Below, piece by piece: positions 9,809 to 22,500 of a stretch of DNA of 64,000 bases; position 1 is the first letter of the stretch; every line of letters begins with the position of its first letter. The notes beneath the pieces were generated by a model. The model ran no database searches and had not been told where the DNA came from. It saw only the letters and a list, made by a program, of their open reading frames with translations. Where the stretch lies: NCBI GenBank assembly GCA_009760855.2, contig WPIO01000177.1:1-64000 (forward strand), written 5' to 3'. This DNA is from Cristatella mucedo. Its lineage: Eukaryota > Bryozoa > Phylactolaemata > Cristatellidae. Both the position numbers and the translations under genes were made by a program.

Positions 9809-9927
9809 GTTGTAAGAAAAGTCTAATACTAAGACGATTTCGTTTTCAAGACTTCGAAATGCGAGCGATAGCGAGCATGAGAATGATTGAAAATGGAATT
9901 GTCTTAGTATGAGACTTTTCTTACAAC
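9809..9927. repeat. 119-bp palindrome at the right end of the viral element
   Basis: Two 41-bp arms (9,809-9,849 and 9,887-9,927) are inverted copies with 37 of 41 matches by my count. The outer 16 bases, starting GTTGTAAGAAAAGTCT, are perfect. The loop is 37 bp. It lies about 65 bp upstream of the polymerase ATG, exactly where the AT-rich coding block gives way to host-like DNA. Best reading: the element's terminal or subterminal inverted repeat. An independent foldback element is possible. Confidence 0.5.
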
Positions 9928-9930
9928 AAG

Positions 9931-10399
9931 CTGTGCGCCATGTATTGTGTGGATTGGGGCCTGCGCCCTGCTTTTGGTCGCAAGGGTCATTAAGAGCGGA
10001 ATAGCCACACTGATGAATCATGCCAGTATTGGCATGGTCAGATGGCAGCTGAAAAACCAACCGGGGAACCGCTAGCAGACGCTTACACGAGAAGCTTTCT
10101 TCAGCCTTCGGCCTTACAACTTCTCTTGAGCAGAATGACGTTTCGAGGAGAAAGCTATTGAGTTTCTAGGTGGCGGCTTCTTCATTCGCCTAACTGCGAA
10201 ACAGTATTAGCTTCGTGAGCAGAAGGTGGAAGGTCTCAATGCAACAAACGTGCAGGCTACCGATGCTCAATTGACCGTCTAAGCAAATGAAGTCAGAAGC
10301 CGCCAATGACAAGGCCTTCGACATGTCCAGAGCGAATGCCGATAGTCCGCTTAAGCAGCCGGATTAAAATTCGATTGCGACTGTGTAGTGCGCGCACGT

Positions 10400-10433
<34 letters not shown>

Positions 10434-11281
10434 CAAACGGAACTTCAAAATATCCCGTAGACATAATTTCCGGTAAACTTTGCTGCACGCGAGACGATAA
10501 ACCAAAAGCTGCCGGGTGCAGCTGTACAGCCCCGAGAAGCCTACTTCCAGAAAGCGGGCTAGCGACGCGTTTTAGTAAGCTACCGTATATCAGACGTCGT
10601 TCTCTTTTAAATGGAGCAGCGACTCGGCCTTGAATTTCCACGACTCGGCACATATATGAGAGACCAACGTGAAACCCTGCAAGAAAAACATCAGGCGAAA
10701 ATAGAAACCTCCAAATTGCAGGACAGCATTAAGTTTCAAGTTGCAAGCAGTGCTATTAGAAACGCTGCAGGCAGTGCTATTAGAAACGCTACAGGAAGTG
10801 CTATTAGAATAGCTGCAGGCAGTTTAGCGAATCGCAGAGACACCTTCGAAGCTTTTTCAAAGTTATTCTTACACTGACTGCCAGGTGCCTAGCAACGATG
10901 TGTGCCAGTGGCGTTAAGTACGCAACGAATTTCTCCGAAATTAAGACCGGTTTTTTCCATTTTTTCTCTAAAAGATGCATTAGAGCTTCTTGTCAGGGGA
11001 CGTCTTACTTTTTCATGCTCAACAATCTACCTTCGTTCGCGTAAAAATATCATGTTTATTCATTTATTCCGGCACACAAATCTAGAATCTACATGTATTC
11101 AAATACAGTCACTTCATCTTCTTTCGGGTTCTGGCTTTTCAGTCCCCTCTATTAAATTAGCGAACGTCATTTCCGGAAATCCATTACCGCAGCGCCTATC
11201 GCTCTAGCGTCTAGTCCATCTATACAGCGACCGGCATCTCATTTAGTGAGCCTGAAGCGGCACCCAAGAGCTCTCTGTCAA
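9931..11281. other. Non-coding host region with short tandem repeats
   Basis: No gene recognised. It holds a (TA)n microsatellite at 10,404-10,432 and a 24-bp unit repeated three times at 10,747-10,818 (begins GCAGTGCTATTAGAAACG). Short open frames here have no family resemblance. Confidence 0.5.
10747..10818. repeat. 24-bp tandem repeat, three copies
   Basis: Three consecutive 24-bp units beginning GCAGTGCTATTAGAAACG, the third slightly diverged; a fourth partial unit begins at 10,819. Confidence 0.8.
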
Positions 11282-11377
11282 GCCCTTTGCAGCAAATGTA
11301 AAGTGCCTAGGAAGAGATTGAGTTCTCTGAGGGCACTTTATCAAGTGCCTTATTATTAATATCATTATTATAATAAA
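11282..11377 (+). repeat. CR1/L2-like LINE 3' end
   Basis: The pattern TTTGCAGCAAATGTAAAGTGCCTAG... then TTCTCTGAGGGCACTTTATCAAGTG and an ATT-rich tail recurs at 12.6, 20.1, 21.1 (minus), 37.1 (minus) and 48.4 kb. At 12.6 and 48.4 kb it follows LINE C-terminal coding sequence. Confidence 0.65.
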
Positions 11378-11623
11378 TAGGTTTATATAGCCCAATGAAA
11401 AATGTTCTGCACCCCCCTCACCCAATAAGGGCAAACGCTCCCATTTCCTGTTTACTTTCTTTTACGTTCGGCAAAACATCTTAAGACCAGTCGAGCTAAA
11501 TAAAAAGCTTGTAGCATTGGCATCCGAATAGCAAAGCAACGAGCGGCTGATTTGAAAGCCTCGTTTATACAGCTGCAAAGTGGCTTCGGAGGCTTTAACT
11601 TTGCGCCTTTAGCGGTCAATCCT

Positions 11624-11785
11624 AGCTGATTATACAGCCTCTTTTTGTATAGCGACAGAAGAGCCTTTACGGCTATCACCACCGCTTGCAGTGGCGATCA
11701 AGAATCGCCCACTGCAGGAATCGAACCCACGACTTCGGGACCGAGGTCATGAAAGCAATCGCCTTACCTAGTCAATGGCGGGATG
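11624..11785 (-). repeat. tRNA-derived SINE, family 1
   Basis: Minus strand. A box B-like GGTTCGATTCC and the trailing TGGGCGATTC / AAAGGCTCTTCTGTCGCTATAC body are shared with copies at 15.3, 21.7, 22.0, 25.7 and 55.0 kb. Confidence 0.65.
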
Positions 11786-12099
11786 GACCGCTGCACGACT
11801 CCGGCACGCGACATGGATCGTGAGGTGCGAGCATCTCACGTCCGGCAAAGACGCGCGGACATGAAAGTTCATCATTTCAGAAAATCTTTTCACCCTCTGC
11901 CAACTCAGAACAGCGCGAGGGTGCTGAGAAAAACCAGCTGAATTCGATCGTATCTTCGAGCATCAGTAACTGTTACCATGTCCTGCGACAGCGAGTCACG
12001 CCTTGAACGCACGGCCGACACAATTTCAGTCAGCATTCAGCCTGTTTTTAACGAGAGCCTTGGATCGGGTCTCTGTGCTTGTGTGGCGAAGGCTCAAGT

Positions 12100-12666
12100 T
12101 AAAGCCTCCAATACGACAGACTTCTCGCCGACCTGCACTGGCTAACAATCAAGCAACGGCTTGACTTCAAGGTTTTGTCGCTCACACTTAGGTCACTTCA
12201 TTCTTTGGCTCCAGCTTATCTCTCAGATCTACTCCCCACCAGGCCAAGAATCGTACCGCCCGCTTTTCAGAATACAACAGTCTACCAATACCTCGTACAA
12301 ACCTTAAATCCTTTGGAGACCGTGCATTTAGTTCGTATGCTCCCAAAGTCTGGAACTCCCTCCCAACTTGCGTCAGAACATCCCCTGACATGACCACATT
12401 TAAAAAGAACTTATAAACACACCTATTTAGGACAGCATTTAGGGGTCGCTGCGATTCGAGCTACATGTGCTTATGCGTGCTGACACTGTGCATGCTGCCA
12501 CTAACCACATTTGCATGCTGACCCTGTGCATGTCACCCCTAACCATGTTATTCATGTTGTTTATCAAGCATGATATTACTCACCATTCAATTGCATTTCC
12601 CTTTGCAGCACATGTAAAGCGCCTAGAAAGAGATTGATTTCCCTGAGGTCGCTTTATCAAGTGCAA

Positions 12667-12708
<42 letters not shown>
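12100..12708 (+). mobile_element. CR1/L2-like LINE, 3' fragment of ORF2 plus tail
   Basis: Translated pieces read LHWLTIKQRLDFKVL and [14 protein letters not shown], followed by a degenerate NxLP region. This is the conserved C-terminal end of CR1/L2 reverse transcriptases. The 3' UTR ends in the recurring TGTAAAGCGCCTAGAAAGAG tail and an (ATT)n microsatellite at 12,666-12,707. 5'-truncated and mutated. Confidence 0.7.
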
Positions 12709-13512
12709 TAGGTTATCAGCAGGGCCTTAGTCAACTGGCCAGCCTGGTTCTCGCTTGGCTGGCCTGGTGCGAGTGAGCTCGACTTTTTCGATAATTGTAC
12801 CTAGAATTAATCGACTCTTTTTTTTTTACTCCTGACGCTCGTGTTTCGAAGGTGAGCGCGCCGCGAAAAATATCCAGAACTAAAGTCTGAGGTGTTCGGT
12901 GCGCGGTGGCCGCGTTGTTACGCTTCAACCACGAACCCAAGGAAAAGCCAGCATCTCACATCATTAGTAGTGTTTAACTCTCGAACCTCACCCTATCACC
13001 CACCCGCGGCTTAGCAGTCGCATGAAAAACACGCGAACTTCCGTTGCACGGGCCGGCCGGCTTACCGACAGCTATCCTGCTACGTAATAATACAACATGG
13101 CCGCAGCCTCTCCAGGACGACGCCCGAGGAAGCGGCGGACGGGAGTGCCAACCCGCAGGCGGTGCCGGTGAAGCAAAGCCTGACCGAAAGCTAGTACCTC
13201 CGGTTAACCTTTACTCGATCTTGGCCGCCTCTACCTGCATCCGAACTGTGCCAGCGGCTCGCAGGACCAGAAGCTGAGAGATTCCGGCAGCCAATGGGAG
13301 CTGCCCTTTCCCGTGCACCTAAACGACGGCATCGGGCGGGCCAACCCTCCCACATCCTTCACCTTCGCAATGTGGGATGGTATGCCTCTGTCCACACCCA
13401 GCGCAGCGTGTACGAGTGTGCGTTCGATGAGGCGGCGACTTCCGTCAGAAGATTTTCATCGCGCACGTTCGTACCTCAATCAACTCTGACCGCACAGGTC
13501 GCCGGCGCCGCT

Positions 13513-14733
13513 ATGCCTTGGCGCCAGTGTGGGAAGAGAGCGCTCATTGCCTTCGTGGCGTTGGTGGCGCTCCCATTTCCTGTTTACTACGTCGTCGAGA
13601 GCCCGCCGGCGTTCATTAGACGTCAACTGCCGACTGTCGTCGACAGCCCGCCGGCGTTCATTAGACGTCAACTGCCGACTGATCTGACGCGCGACTGCGG
13701 ACTTGCGTCGAGCAACGCGAGTGCCCGCGCTGGATCCGCGGCCGACGAAGCGCCGGAGACGAGCAACAGCACAGCGCTCCAGCGAGTCCTGGATCGAGCG
13801 TCCGCGATGCTGTCGTGCGGCACCAGCCGCGACGCGGTCGCGTACGAAACGGTCGATGCACTGCTGCTGAACGGCAGCTCTCTTCTGGCGCAAGAGGACG
13901 TGCAGCGTGCCGTGAGCGACAGCCTGCATATGCCGTTCGCCGACGCGAGCCGAGTCCACATTATAATGAAAAGCTACAAGGAAGGCTACCACAATAAACA
14001 CTACGAGAGAGTCGCCGCTCCGCCGGACTGCTCGTACGGCACGCTTGGCGTCGTCGTCGTGCCGTCGCTGCCCGTCGCGGTGGAGCGGCGAGAGGTCATT
14101 CGCAAGGCCTGGGGCGACCGCCTGTCGCAGTGGCGCCTGCGACTGGTTTTCGCAGTCGGGCTTACGCCGGACGTCGCTGGACAGGACCTAAACGGAGAGC
14201 ATGGCTTGCACAAGGACCTGCTCGTCGTCGAATTCGTCGAGAGCTACTATAATCTTTCGCTCAAGTGTCTGCTTGCGATGCGATGGGTGAGCGAGCGCTG
14301 CTCAGCCGCTTCGTACATGATAAAGGCTGACGACGACGTTTACATTTATCCAGCGAACCTCCACCGGCTCCTCCTCAGCCGGAAGCGTGGCGAGCGAAAG
14401 ATATTAGGCAACGTCGGCAACGGCTTCTCGCCTCACCGATCGATGACGTCCAAATGGTACGTCCCTCTAGAAATTTATGACAATATAAGGTACCCAACTT
14501 TCGTATTTGGACCGTGCTACATGCTCGCTGTGGATACTCTAAAGGACCTCATTGACTCGTGTAAGGGCTTTCGTTATTTATACCTTGAAGACGTGTTCAT
14601 TACTGGCATCTGCTCTCATGCCCTTTCTGGTTCTATACAGCACGAGCAAGTACCCGACTTCCTGGTTAATAGCTGCGATAATTTGAACGCAGTCGCGGTT
14701 CATCACTCGAAAGTGCCGTATAGGACTTGCTAG
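13513..14733 (+). CDS. GT31 family beta-1,3-glycosyltransferase, intronless
   Basis: Start chosen at ATG 13513 because it places a type II signal anchor (residues about 9-27, ALIAFVALVALPFPVYYVV) at the N-terminus; an upstream ATG at 13294 in the same frame gives an unlikely basic leader. About 406 residues: Golgi-type stem with a 45-bp duplication, then the catalytic domain with REVIRKAWGD, an FVESYYNLSLKCL segment, KADDDVYI (metal-binding DDD), YPTFVFGPCYML and the LEDVFITGIC motif, ending at Cys. Such enzymes transfer a galactose or N-acetylhexosamine in beta-1,3 linkage to glycoprotein or glycolipid acceptors in the Golgi lumen. Donor and acceptor cannot be read from sequence. It stands alone among repeats, with no introns, as in many GT31 genes. 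Confidence 0.85.
   Translation: MPWRQCGKRALIAFVALVALPFPVYYVVESPPAFIRRQLPTVVDSPPAFIRRQLPTDLTRDCGLASSNASARAGSAADEAPETSNSTALQRVLDRASAMLSCGTSRDAVAYETVDALLLNGSSLLAQEDVQRAVSDSLHMPFADASRVHIIMKSYKEGYHNKHYERVAAPPDCSYGTLGVVVVPSLPVAVERREVIRKAWGDRLSQWRLRLVFAVGLTPDVAGQDLNGEHGLHKDLLVVEFVESYYNLSLKCLLAMRWVSERCSAASYMIKADDDVYIYPANLHRLLLSRKRGERKILGNVGNGFSPHRSMTSKWYVPLEIYDNIRYPTFVFGPCYMLAVDTLKDLIDSCKGFRYLYLEDVFITGICSHALSGSIQHEQVPDFLVNSCDNLNAVAVHHSKVPYRTC
13591..13680 (+). repeat. 45-bp in-frame tandem duplication in the GT31 stem
   Basis: Two adjacent 45-bp copies, differing at one or two bases, encode V-V-[ED]-SPPAFIRRQLPT twice, just after the membrane anchor. Confidence 0.9.
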
Positions 14734-16800
<2,067 letters not shown>

Positions 16801-17137
16801 CCTGAGAGCCTGCCACACGGCGTTGCTCGAGGTCAGAGCTGCCTAGCTGTCTCCATTGCCCCATCCGTGCGCAAGTCGGAGGGTAGCGTTTCCGCAAAGC
16901 TGGGTGAGTAGTAAAGCTGGTTGAGTACAAGAAAGGGCTGTGGACCATTATTGTGTATGTATTGGTCGATTTGTATTGACTTGCCTGTGCGAGTATTCAT
17001 GAATACGATATGGCCGACTCGCAACGTGGCAAGAGGGGGTAAAGTGGAGGTCGGCTGATTCATCGTTTATAAGAGTGCCGCAGGAGCCTTAGCTGCTACC
17101 ACCTCTGAGCTACGTGCTGAGGGAAATACAAGGTAAG

Positions 17138-17138
<1 letters not shown>

Positions 17139-17168
<30 letters not shown>
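17139..17168. repeat. (CTG)n microsatellite
   Basis: About ten CTG/TGC trinucleotides in a non-coding stretch. Confidence 0.9.
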
Positions 17169-17582
17169 AACTCTAACCCACGGGTGTGAAGTTTGAGCAC
17201 CTCACACTTGTGCTACGACCACGGGTCAGGTCAGGTCCCACATTCTTGGCCTTGTAATGTAGCTCAGGAGCCAAGCTTGTGTCGTCTCTAGACTTTCCTA
17301 CGCTGTAGTCTACAGGACTCGCTGTCTCTAGACTTTCCTACGCTGTACGCTGGAGAGACTCTCTCTTCTCGCCCTTCACTTCTGGTTTTTCACGTGGTCT
17401 ACCCTATTGGGTCACCGGGGCATCGACTTGTGGACAAGTCACGAGGAACTGAAGAGCAGAATAAACAAGATGGGACAACATGCTGTCTTTCTTTAGATAT
17501 TTGCAACTACTTTACGCGTTCTTGAATTGGAATTTTTCAAAATTAATCCGGTGCCTTACACCTTAGAGAGGTCAACATTCAC

Positions 17583-17722
17583 CAGGCTGGTTTGGCTTAG
17601 TGGTTAAGGTACTCACCTTCAACGATCGAGGTCAAGGTGAATGGTATTTCATGACATACGTGGTTTCGGCTCGAGCCCCTTGGCATATGTGAAGCACCTG
17701 GATAGAGATTAGGGTACTCTTA
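17583..17722 (+). repeat. tRNA-derived SINE, family 2
   Basis: Box A-like TGGCTTAGTGGTTAAGG and box B-like GGCTCGAGCCC lie about 80 bp apart. The tail ATGTGAAGCACCTGGATAGA resembles the LINE 3' end found elsewhere in the window. Related copies: 37.0 (minus), 40.2 (minus) and 42.9 kb. Confidence 0.7.
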
Positions 17723-19020
17723 TGACCTTATACAAATGAATTATATATATTCTGGCTGCTAGACCTTGTTGGTCTGAATGAGGAGGGCCACTTTTACTGC
17801 CTGAATGGTCGCGAGCAGGCATTGGCGCAGCAGTAGCGTTTGAGGCATGCGACCCCCTCGTATCAACTTGCCTCACACAACCACGATTATGGTAACTCCT
17901 TAGCCAGAGGTTACTGGGCAAGCCTTCAGCCTGCCCTCTAAGAGACATACTCCTACGCGTCCTACTGGCCTCCAGTAAGCCCTTCTGGACATTGAATCGT
18001 CTCACCTGTCATGCCCAGCTCAGCGCTCCGAGTTCAGAGTAGCAGGAGGAACGATGGGAATCCGGAGGAGGAGCAACTATTCAGATATGTAGATATGCTG
18101 AGTCAAGAGAACAGAGCCGCCAAGTCGATCAGTTGCTCGATGGGTACCCAGGGCAGGCAGGTCGGTGAGCTTGCTCGCTGGCAAGTGAGAGATGGTGGGC
18201 CAACGGGCTTGCACGGAAAACCTGAAGTGGTGCAACGTGCTGCATTGCCTGGGCATCGGCTTCCAGGAAACTAAAGCCTCCCCTCCCCTCTGCATACAGG
18301 AGGTCCGGCTGAGTGAGGATCCTCAAATGAAGGGGTTTTCGGCGACCGAATTGTGGAGCTGCCGTGCCCCGAAAAAGAGGCTGCTTGAAAGAATCGATGC
18401 TAGTGCTACAATCAAGCTAATTTACTCAAGTGTACTTCATTAATGATGTCAAATTTTTTTGAAGCTTTAGACGTACGCAGGTTTGCAACACTGAAGGGCA
18501 TCTGAAGCAACGGCTTTGTTTCCAGCTGGAGCAGCACAAACCATGTCCAGGCGAATCTTTGGCAGGGGTTTTGGGTAGTCTTTACCGAGGAGCAGGTTCA
18601 GGGGCCAATAAGGATCAACCACCAAATTTCAAAGTGATCTATCTACCCGCATCAAGCGTCAAGTCAATCATCCTTTCCATATGGACGGCTTCTGGTGCTG
18701 TGCTCGGCTAATCAGGCTTGGCCTTGACCGGCTGCACACCTTGCTGGCCATCTATCTCTCCGTCACGACCTTTACGAGTTCAATCACAGACGCTCGTGTC
18801 GACTGGCGGGTCGAACTGGCATACTCCTTTTCTCTTGCTTCCTTCTCTGTAGTTTTCTCTAGCTATTTGGCTCCCCTTACATCATCCGTCAATGCTCTTT
18901 CTGCCACGCCCATGCACAATTTCGGGTGCTCAGCAGCTGCAACTAGAGGGGCCAGCATCAACAGAACTTTCCAGTAAATAAGCCAGAGAAAATCGGGATG
19001 CGGTAGCAGTGTGTGTATAC
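17723..19020. other. Non-coding region without recognised content
   Basis: I see no gene, known repeat or RNA here; open frames are short and unlike any family. Confidence 0.4.
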
Positions 19021-19024
19021 AGGA

Positions 19025-19520
19025 TCTTGGTGAATTCATCCAAAAGTATTTCATCCAAAATTAATTCATCAAAACTATTTCATCAAAACATCGATTAAGC
19101 AAAAGTCTTTTCATCAAAAATTAATTCATCTAAAACTATTTTATAAGCAAAAAACTGTCGGCATTTTTTCTTCTGATCTTTATCTATTTTAATTTTCTTG
19201 ATCTTCCTTAATCTTTACTTTCGCCTGGATTGTCGTGAGAAGAGTGCCGAGAATTGCTGAGACAGGATCGACACGGGTTAAGTTTTACTTGCTGGGTTCA
19301 TCACCTTCGCCTTTACTTCGTTTGTCCTTGTTCTCTTTTGTACTGTTGGTTTTCATTGGCGGTCACTTTTTTGCATTAGAAGATTTTTTGACGAAATTAA
19401 TGTTGATCGATTAATTTTGGATGAGTTTTTTGATGAATTAATATTGATAGATTAATTTTTGATGAACTGATTTGTTGATGAATTAATTTTGATGAAACAA
19501 TTTCTGACGAAATCGTCTCT
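19025..19520. mobile_element. MITE-like element with long AT-rich inverted ends
   Basis: The left 120 bp (19,025-19,145) and right 130 bp (19,380-19,515) are imperfect inverted copies, both made of short units of the type TTCATCAAAATTAATTCATC. The 230-bp middle is non-coding. This layout fits a non-autonomous foldback/MITE-type DNA element; superfamily unknown. Confidence 0.5.
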
Positions 19521-20139
19521 CCTCGTGTATATAGTATGTGGTCGTGATAGTCTATAGTGAGATTATGAATCGTGCATAATCCAACGCCATCCACTTACGA
19601 GGGTCATTATGCAATTGCCACTGGCGTTCATCTGAAGAAAGCCTCAATTGAAGATTGCTTCTTTCAAATTTGAGTGAGTGGCACATTCGTGCTGATTGCC
19701 TATGGTTGCATTTCTGAAAGCACACTTAAAATGACCAGTCAAACGAAGCATGATATGTTGATATGCATCAATGTGTTCTCCAAGCTGCAGATTCGAAGAA
19801 AAGTGCCATCATTGTTTCCCTCATTAGCTGTTATCGAAGGCACGATCGGGCGTATCAGTTGGTGGATGATATCGTTCTTTACCTCTGCCAGTACTTCAAT
19901 TGCCTGCTCTTCAACTGCATTCTGCTGCATAGTATCGTTGACATGAAGTTGCCCATCTACATCAAGCCAATTTGCGATACCCCAGATATGCCAGCAGCAT
20001 CAGGCTGCTGGTGTAGGTGAAGCTGTTCTCTGCTGTAGCAGCCTCCTCCCCAGTACCACTTGGAATGTCCAGCTTGCTGAAGGCAGCCATGCTGGTTGTC
20101 GGTATTACCACCAATAATGATAATAAAGGTAATGCTTCA

Positions 20140-20225
20140 TTTGCAGCATATGTAAAGTACCTAAAGAGAGAGATTGATTTCTCAGAGGGCGCTATACTAA
20201 TGTGTTATTATTTATTATTATCATT
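20140..20225 (+). repeat. CR1/L2-like LINE 3' end
   Basis: TTTGCAGCATATGTAAAGTACC ... AGAGGGCGCTATACTAATGTG followed by TTATTATT; same tail as at 12.6 kb. Confidence 0.65.
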
Positions 20226-21024
20226 AATTCGTCTGTGCCGCTGTAACTGGTTACCGTGCATTTGGCGGTGCTGCTGCTCAAGCCGCCTCAGTACAGCTGG
20301 AGCAGTGATACTGCACTTCCAGGAAGAGTGACTGTCCTCAACCAGCAGCACATGGTGCCGTTCCAAGTTGTTTTAGCCTCGGCCGGTGCCTGCTTGGACT
20401 AGCTGCCAACTCGGGTCGGCCGATGACAGAGCGGGTCGCGAGACCCTCAGCAACGCTTGCTCTGTACTTACTGCCTGTCCGTCGGCTTTCACAGACACTT
20501 TGCCCGCTCTTTCTACTTTTGCTTTGGAGGTGCCCATTATGCCGCAGCAATGGCATTCGAGGAGTGCGAGGCAATCTATTGGGTGACTTTGTCCGGCTGC
20601 TGCACAAGCTCCCTAACGTTCGTGGTCAGTGCTATCCTATGTATTGTGTCCACTGACTCCTCCCTCGTTAAACCCGTAGCATAGTGGTGGCTGAACTTGT
20701 GGACTGTTGAGCTTCAAGTACCTGGAGAGGGCGGCATGACCCAAAAGACCCCGGTGCCCGCTAAGATTAAACGACTAATATAACGACGAACTCGGCCAAG
20801 GTCAAGGTGCACCCACCCCCTTGGACCCCTCGTTGCAGAGTTCTGGCTAGGACTAATGTATAGGCCAATTAATGTGGGCCTCTAACGCAGGCTACTACGA
20901 GCTACACAGCTTCACACTGGCCTGTCATTTCTGACTTCTTTTAATGAATTAAGAGAGGAAAGATCCTGAGGGCAAACTCTACCATTCCTATGTTCGAGCC
21001 CTTTGGCAGATGTAAAGCTTCTGG

Positions 21025-21130
21025 ATAACAACGATAATAATAATAATAATAATAATAATAACACATTTTATATAGCGCCCACGGAGAACTCAATCTCTAT
21101 CTAGGCACTTTACATTTGCTTCAAAGGAAG
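21025..21130 (-). repeat. CR1/L2-like LINE 3' end, minus strand
   Basis: (ATA)n followed by ATTTTATATAGCGCCCACGG and TCTATCTAGGCACTTTACAT: the reverse complement of the LINE tail. Confidence 0.65.
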
Positions 21131-21545
21131 CATGATCGAATGGTTAGTGGATAGAGAGGAAGTTCTCCTTGGGTCCTGTACAAAGGAATTTTATTTTGCA
21201 TCGAGTTTATCCGATCGATGGTCTCTCCTGATTACTGTCTACTGAGCTGATGACACTCGGCGGCTCCTCTACAGCCCTCTTGGGACCCTACTGACATTAG
21301 CCTGGGCCAAGGTACACGAAAGTCCATCGAGTCGATTCCAGTCATTCGAATTCAGCTGCATGCAACTGGAGTGAAAATCGAGAGGCATATTTAAAGGCTA
21401 CACTGTACCACCAGACTTGTGTCATTCGACCCAGTGAGCACGAGCGAGAAGCTGTCCGGGGTTCGGGATGCTGGCGGGCATACGAGATGCGGCCGGTGGC
21501 CAGCTCAGCCTTCGAGGTCCCACGCTCCTGCATGGCTAGCCATGT

Positions 21546-21725
21546 GGAGGAACGTGCTAATGCATTTGGTCTCGTGCCATGGAATGGGGACCCCCTGGGT
21601 CTTCGCCCAGGATTTATGGTGCTCGCTCTTCGGCTGGAGGAACGTGCTAATGCATTCGGTCTCGTGCCTCGGAATGGGGAGCCCCCGGGCCTTCGCCAAG
21701 GATGTATGGTGCTCGCTCTTTGGCC
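21546..21725 (+). repeat. 90-bp tandem duplication
   Basis: Two copies with period 90 (beginning GGAGGAACGTGCTAATGC at 21,546 and 21,636), about 85-90% identical, directly upstream of a family 1 SINE body. Confidence 0.85.
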
Positions 21726-21850
21726 CAGGTCGTGGATTCGAATCCTGCAGTGGGCGATCCTTTACTGCCCACTGCAAGCAGCAGTCATAGCCATTGTAGT
21801 TCTTCTGTCGTTATACAAATGAGACAGTTGAATCAGCCAACTTTAAATAA
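21726..21850 (+). repeat. tRNA-derived SINE, family 1 (partial)
   Basis: Box B-like GATTCGAATCCTGCAGTGG, then GCGATCCTTTACTGCCCACT and the CTTCTGTCGTTATACAAATG body. Confidence 0.7.
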
Positions 21851-21984
21851 TTGTAATCGATTACTGTAGCACTTTATCTCTGCAGTTTTCTAACCATCTA
21901 TCAGCATATATGCATATCTGGAGACGTATGTAAATTTTTAGAGCACCATAATATTATGATCCAAGTTCATAATGGAACCGGGAT

Positions 21985-22150
21985 CTGAGCCCAGTGCTCG
22001 ATCTTCACAACCCAAGTCGTGGGTCGTGGGCTCGAGCCCTGAAATGGGTCATCCTTTGTTGCCCACTGCAAGCTGCAGTGGTGATAGCCGTTAAGGCTCT
22101 TCTGCCACTATACAAATGAGGCTTTTGAATCGGTTAACCTTTACCTTTGT
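21985..22150 (+). repeat. tRNA-derived SINE, family 1
   Basis: GTCGTGGGCTCGAGCCCTG (box B-like) and the shared body TGATAGCCGTTAAGGCTCTT ... CTATACAAATGAGGC. Confidence 0.7.
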
Positions 22151-22459
22151 TGACAAATTAGAGAATTCCTAAGGGTTTTTCGACCTTCTCGAACTTTTGA
22201 TGTTTCGCAACTACTTTACAATGGATTGAAACGCTTGCCCCTGCTAATCTGGATTGTGACTGCAGTGAGTTTATTAGCGTTTCATGAATGATGATCATTG
22301 GATATCAGTTAGGTAATTGCAATCGTGCTACCATCGCCTGTACAAGTGCATACACTAGAGCTGTTTCTAAGACTCGTCATCGTTAGGTCAGCCAAAAATA
22401 AGTGGCTCAGCATCGAGATCCAGAGCCAGAACACTGCGTAGCACCTGTTTGGCACTAAG

Positions 22460-22500
22460 GACAGGGCCGGTGCAAGGCATTGTGGTGCCCTGGGTGAGAT
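22460..22500. repeat. Possible hAT terminal repeat
   Basis: CAGGGCCGGTGCAAGGCATT... followed by GTGCCCTGGG resembles the CAGGGCCGG-type ends of hAT transposons and lies about 200 bp beyond the 3' end of the minus-strand hAT transposase remnant. The matching opposite end was not found near 25 kb. Confidence 0.4.

Larger units (their letters stand above)
1..9930. mobile_element. Endogenous Maverick/adintovirus-like element, right-hand part
   Basis: An AT-rich, densely coding block that contrasts with the repeat-rich, higher-GC host DNA after about 9,930. It carries a protein-primed type B DNA polymerase, three fibre-like proteins, a core-like hydrophobic protein and a set of small genes with short spacers and a common promoter motif. 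This gene content fits a Maverick/Polinton or adintovirus integrated in an animal genome. The window starts inside the element, so capsid, ATPase, protease and integrase genes are not visible. Several genes carry frameshifts or stops. The right end is placed at the palindrome at 9,809-9,927. Family placement is inference from gene content. Confidence 0.75.

Noticed and set aside
13294-13512. N-terminal extension of the GT31 enzyme to the upstream ATG
   Set aside because: It would put a basic 73-residue leader before the signal anchor; the ATG at 13513 gives the normal type II topology.
19025-19520. CRISPR-like array
   Set aside because: Units are variable, self-complementary, irregularly spaced and in a eukaryotic context.
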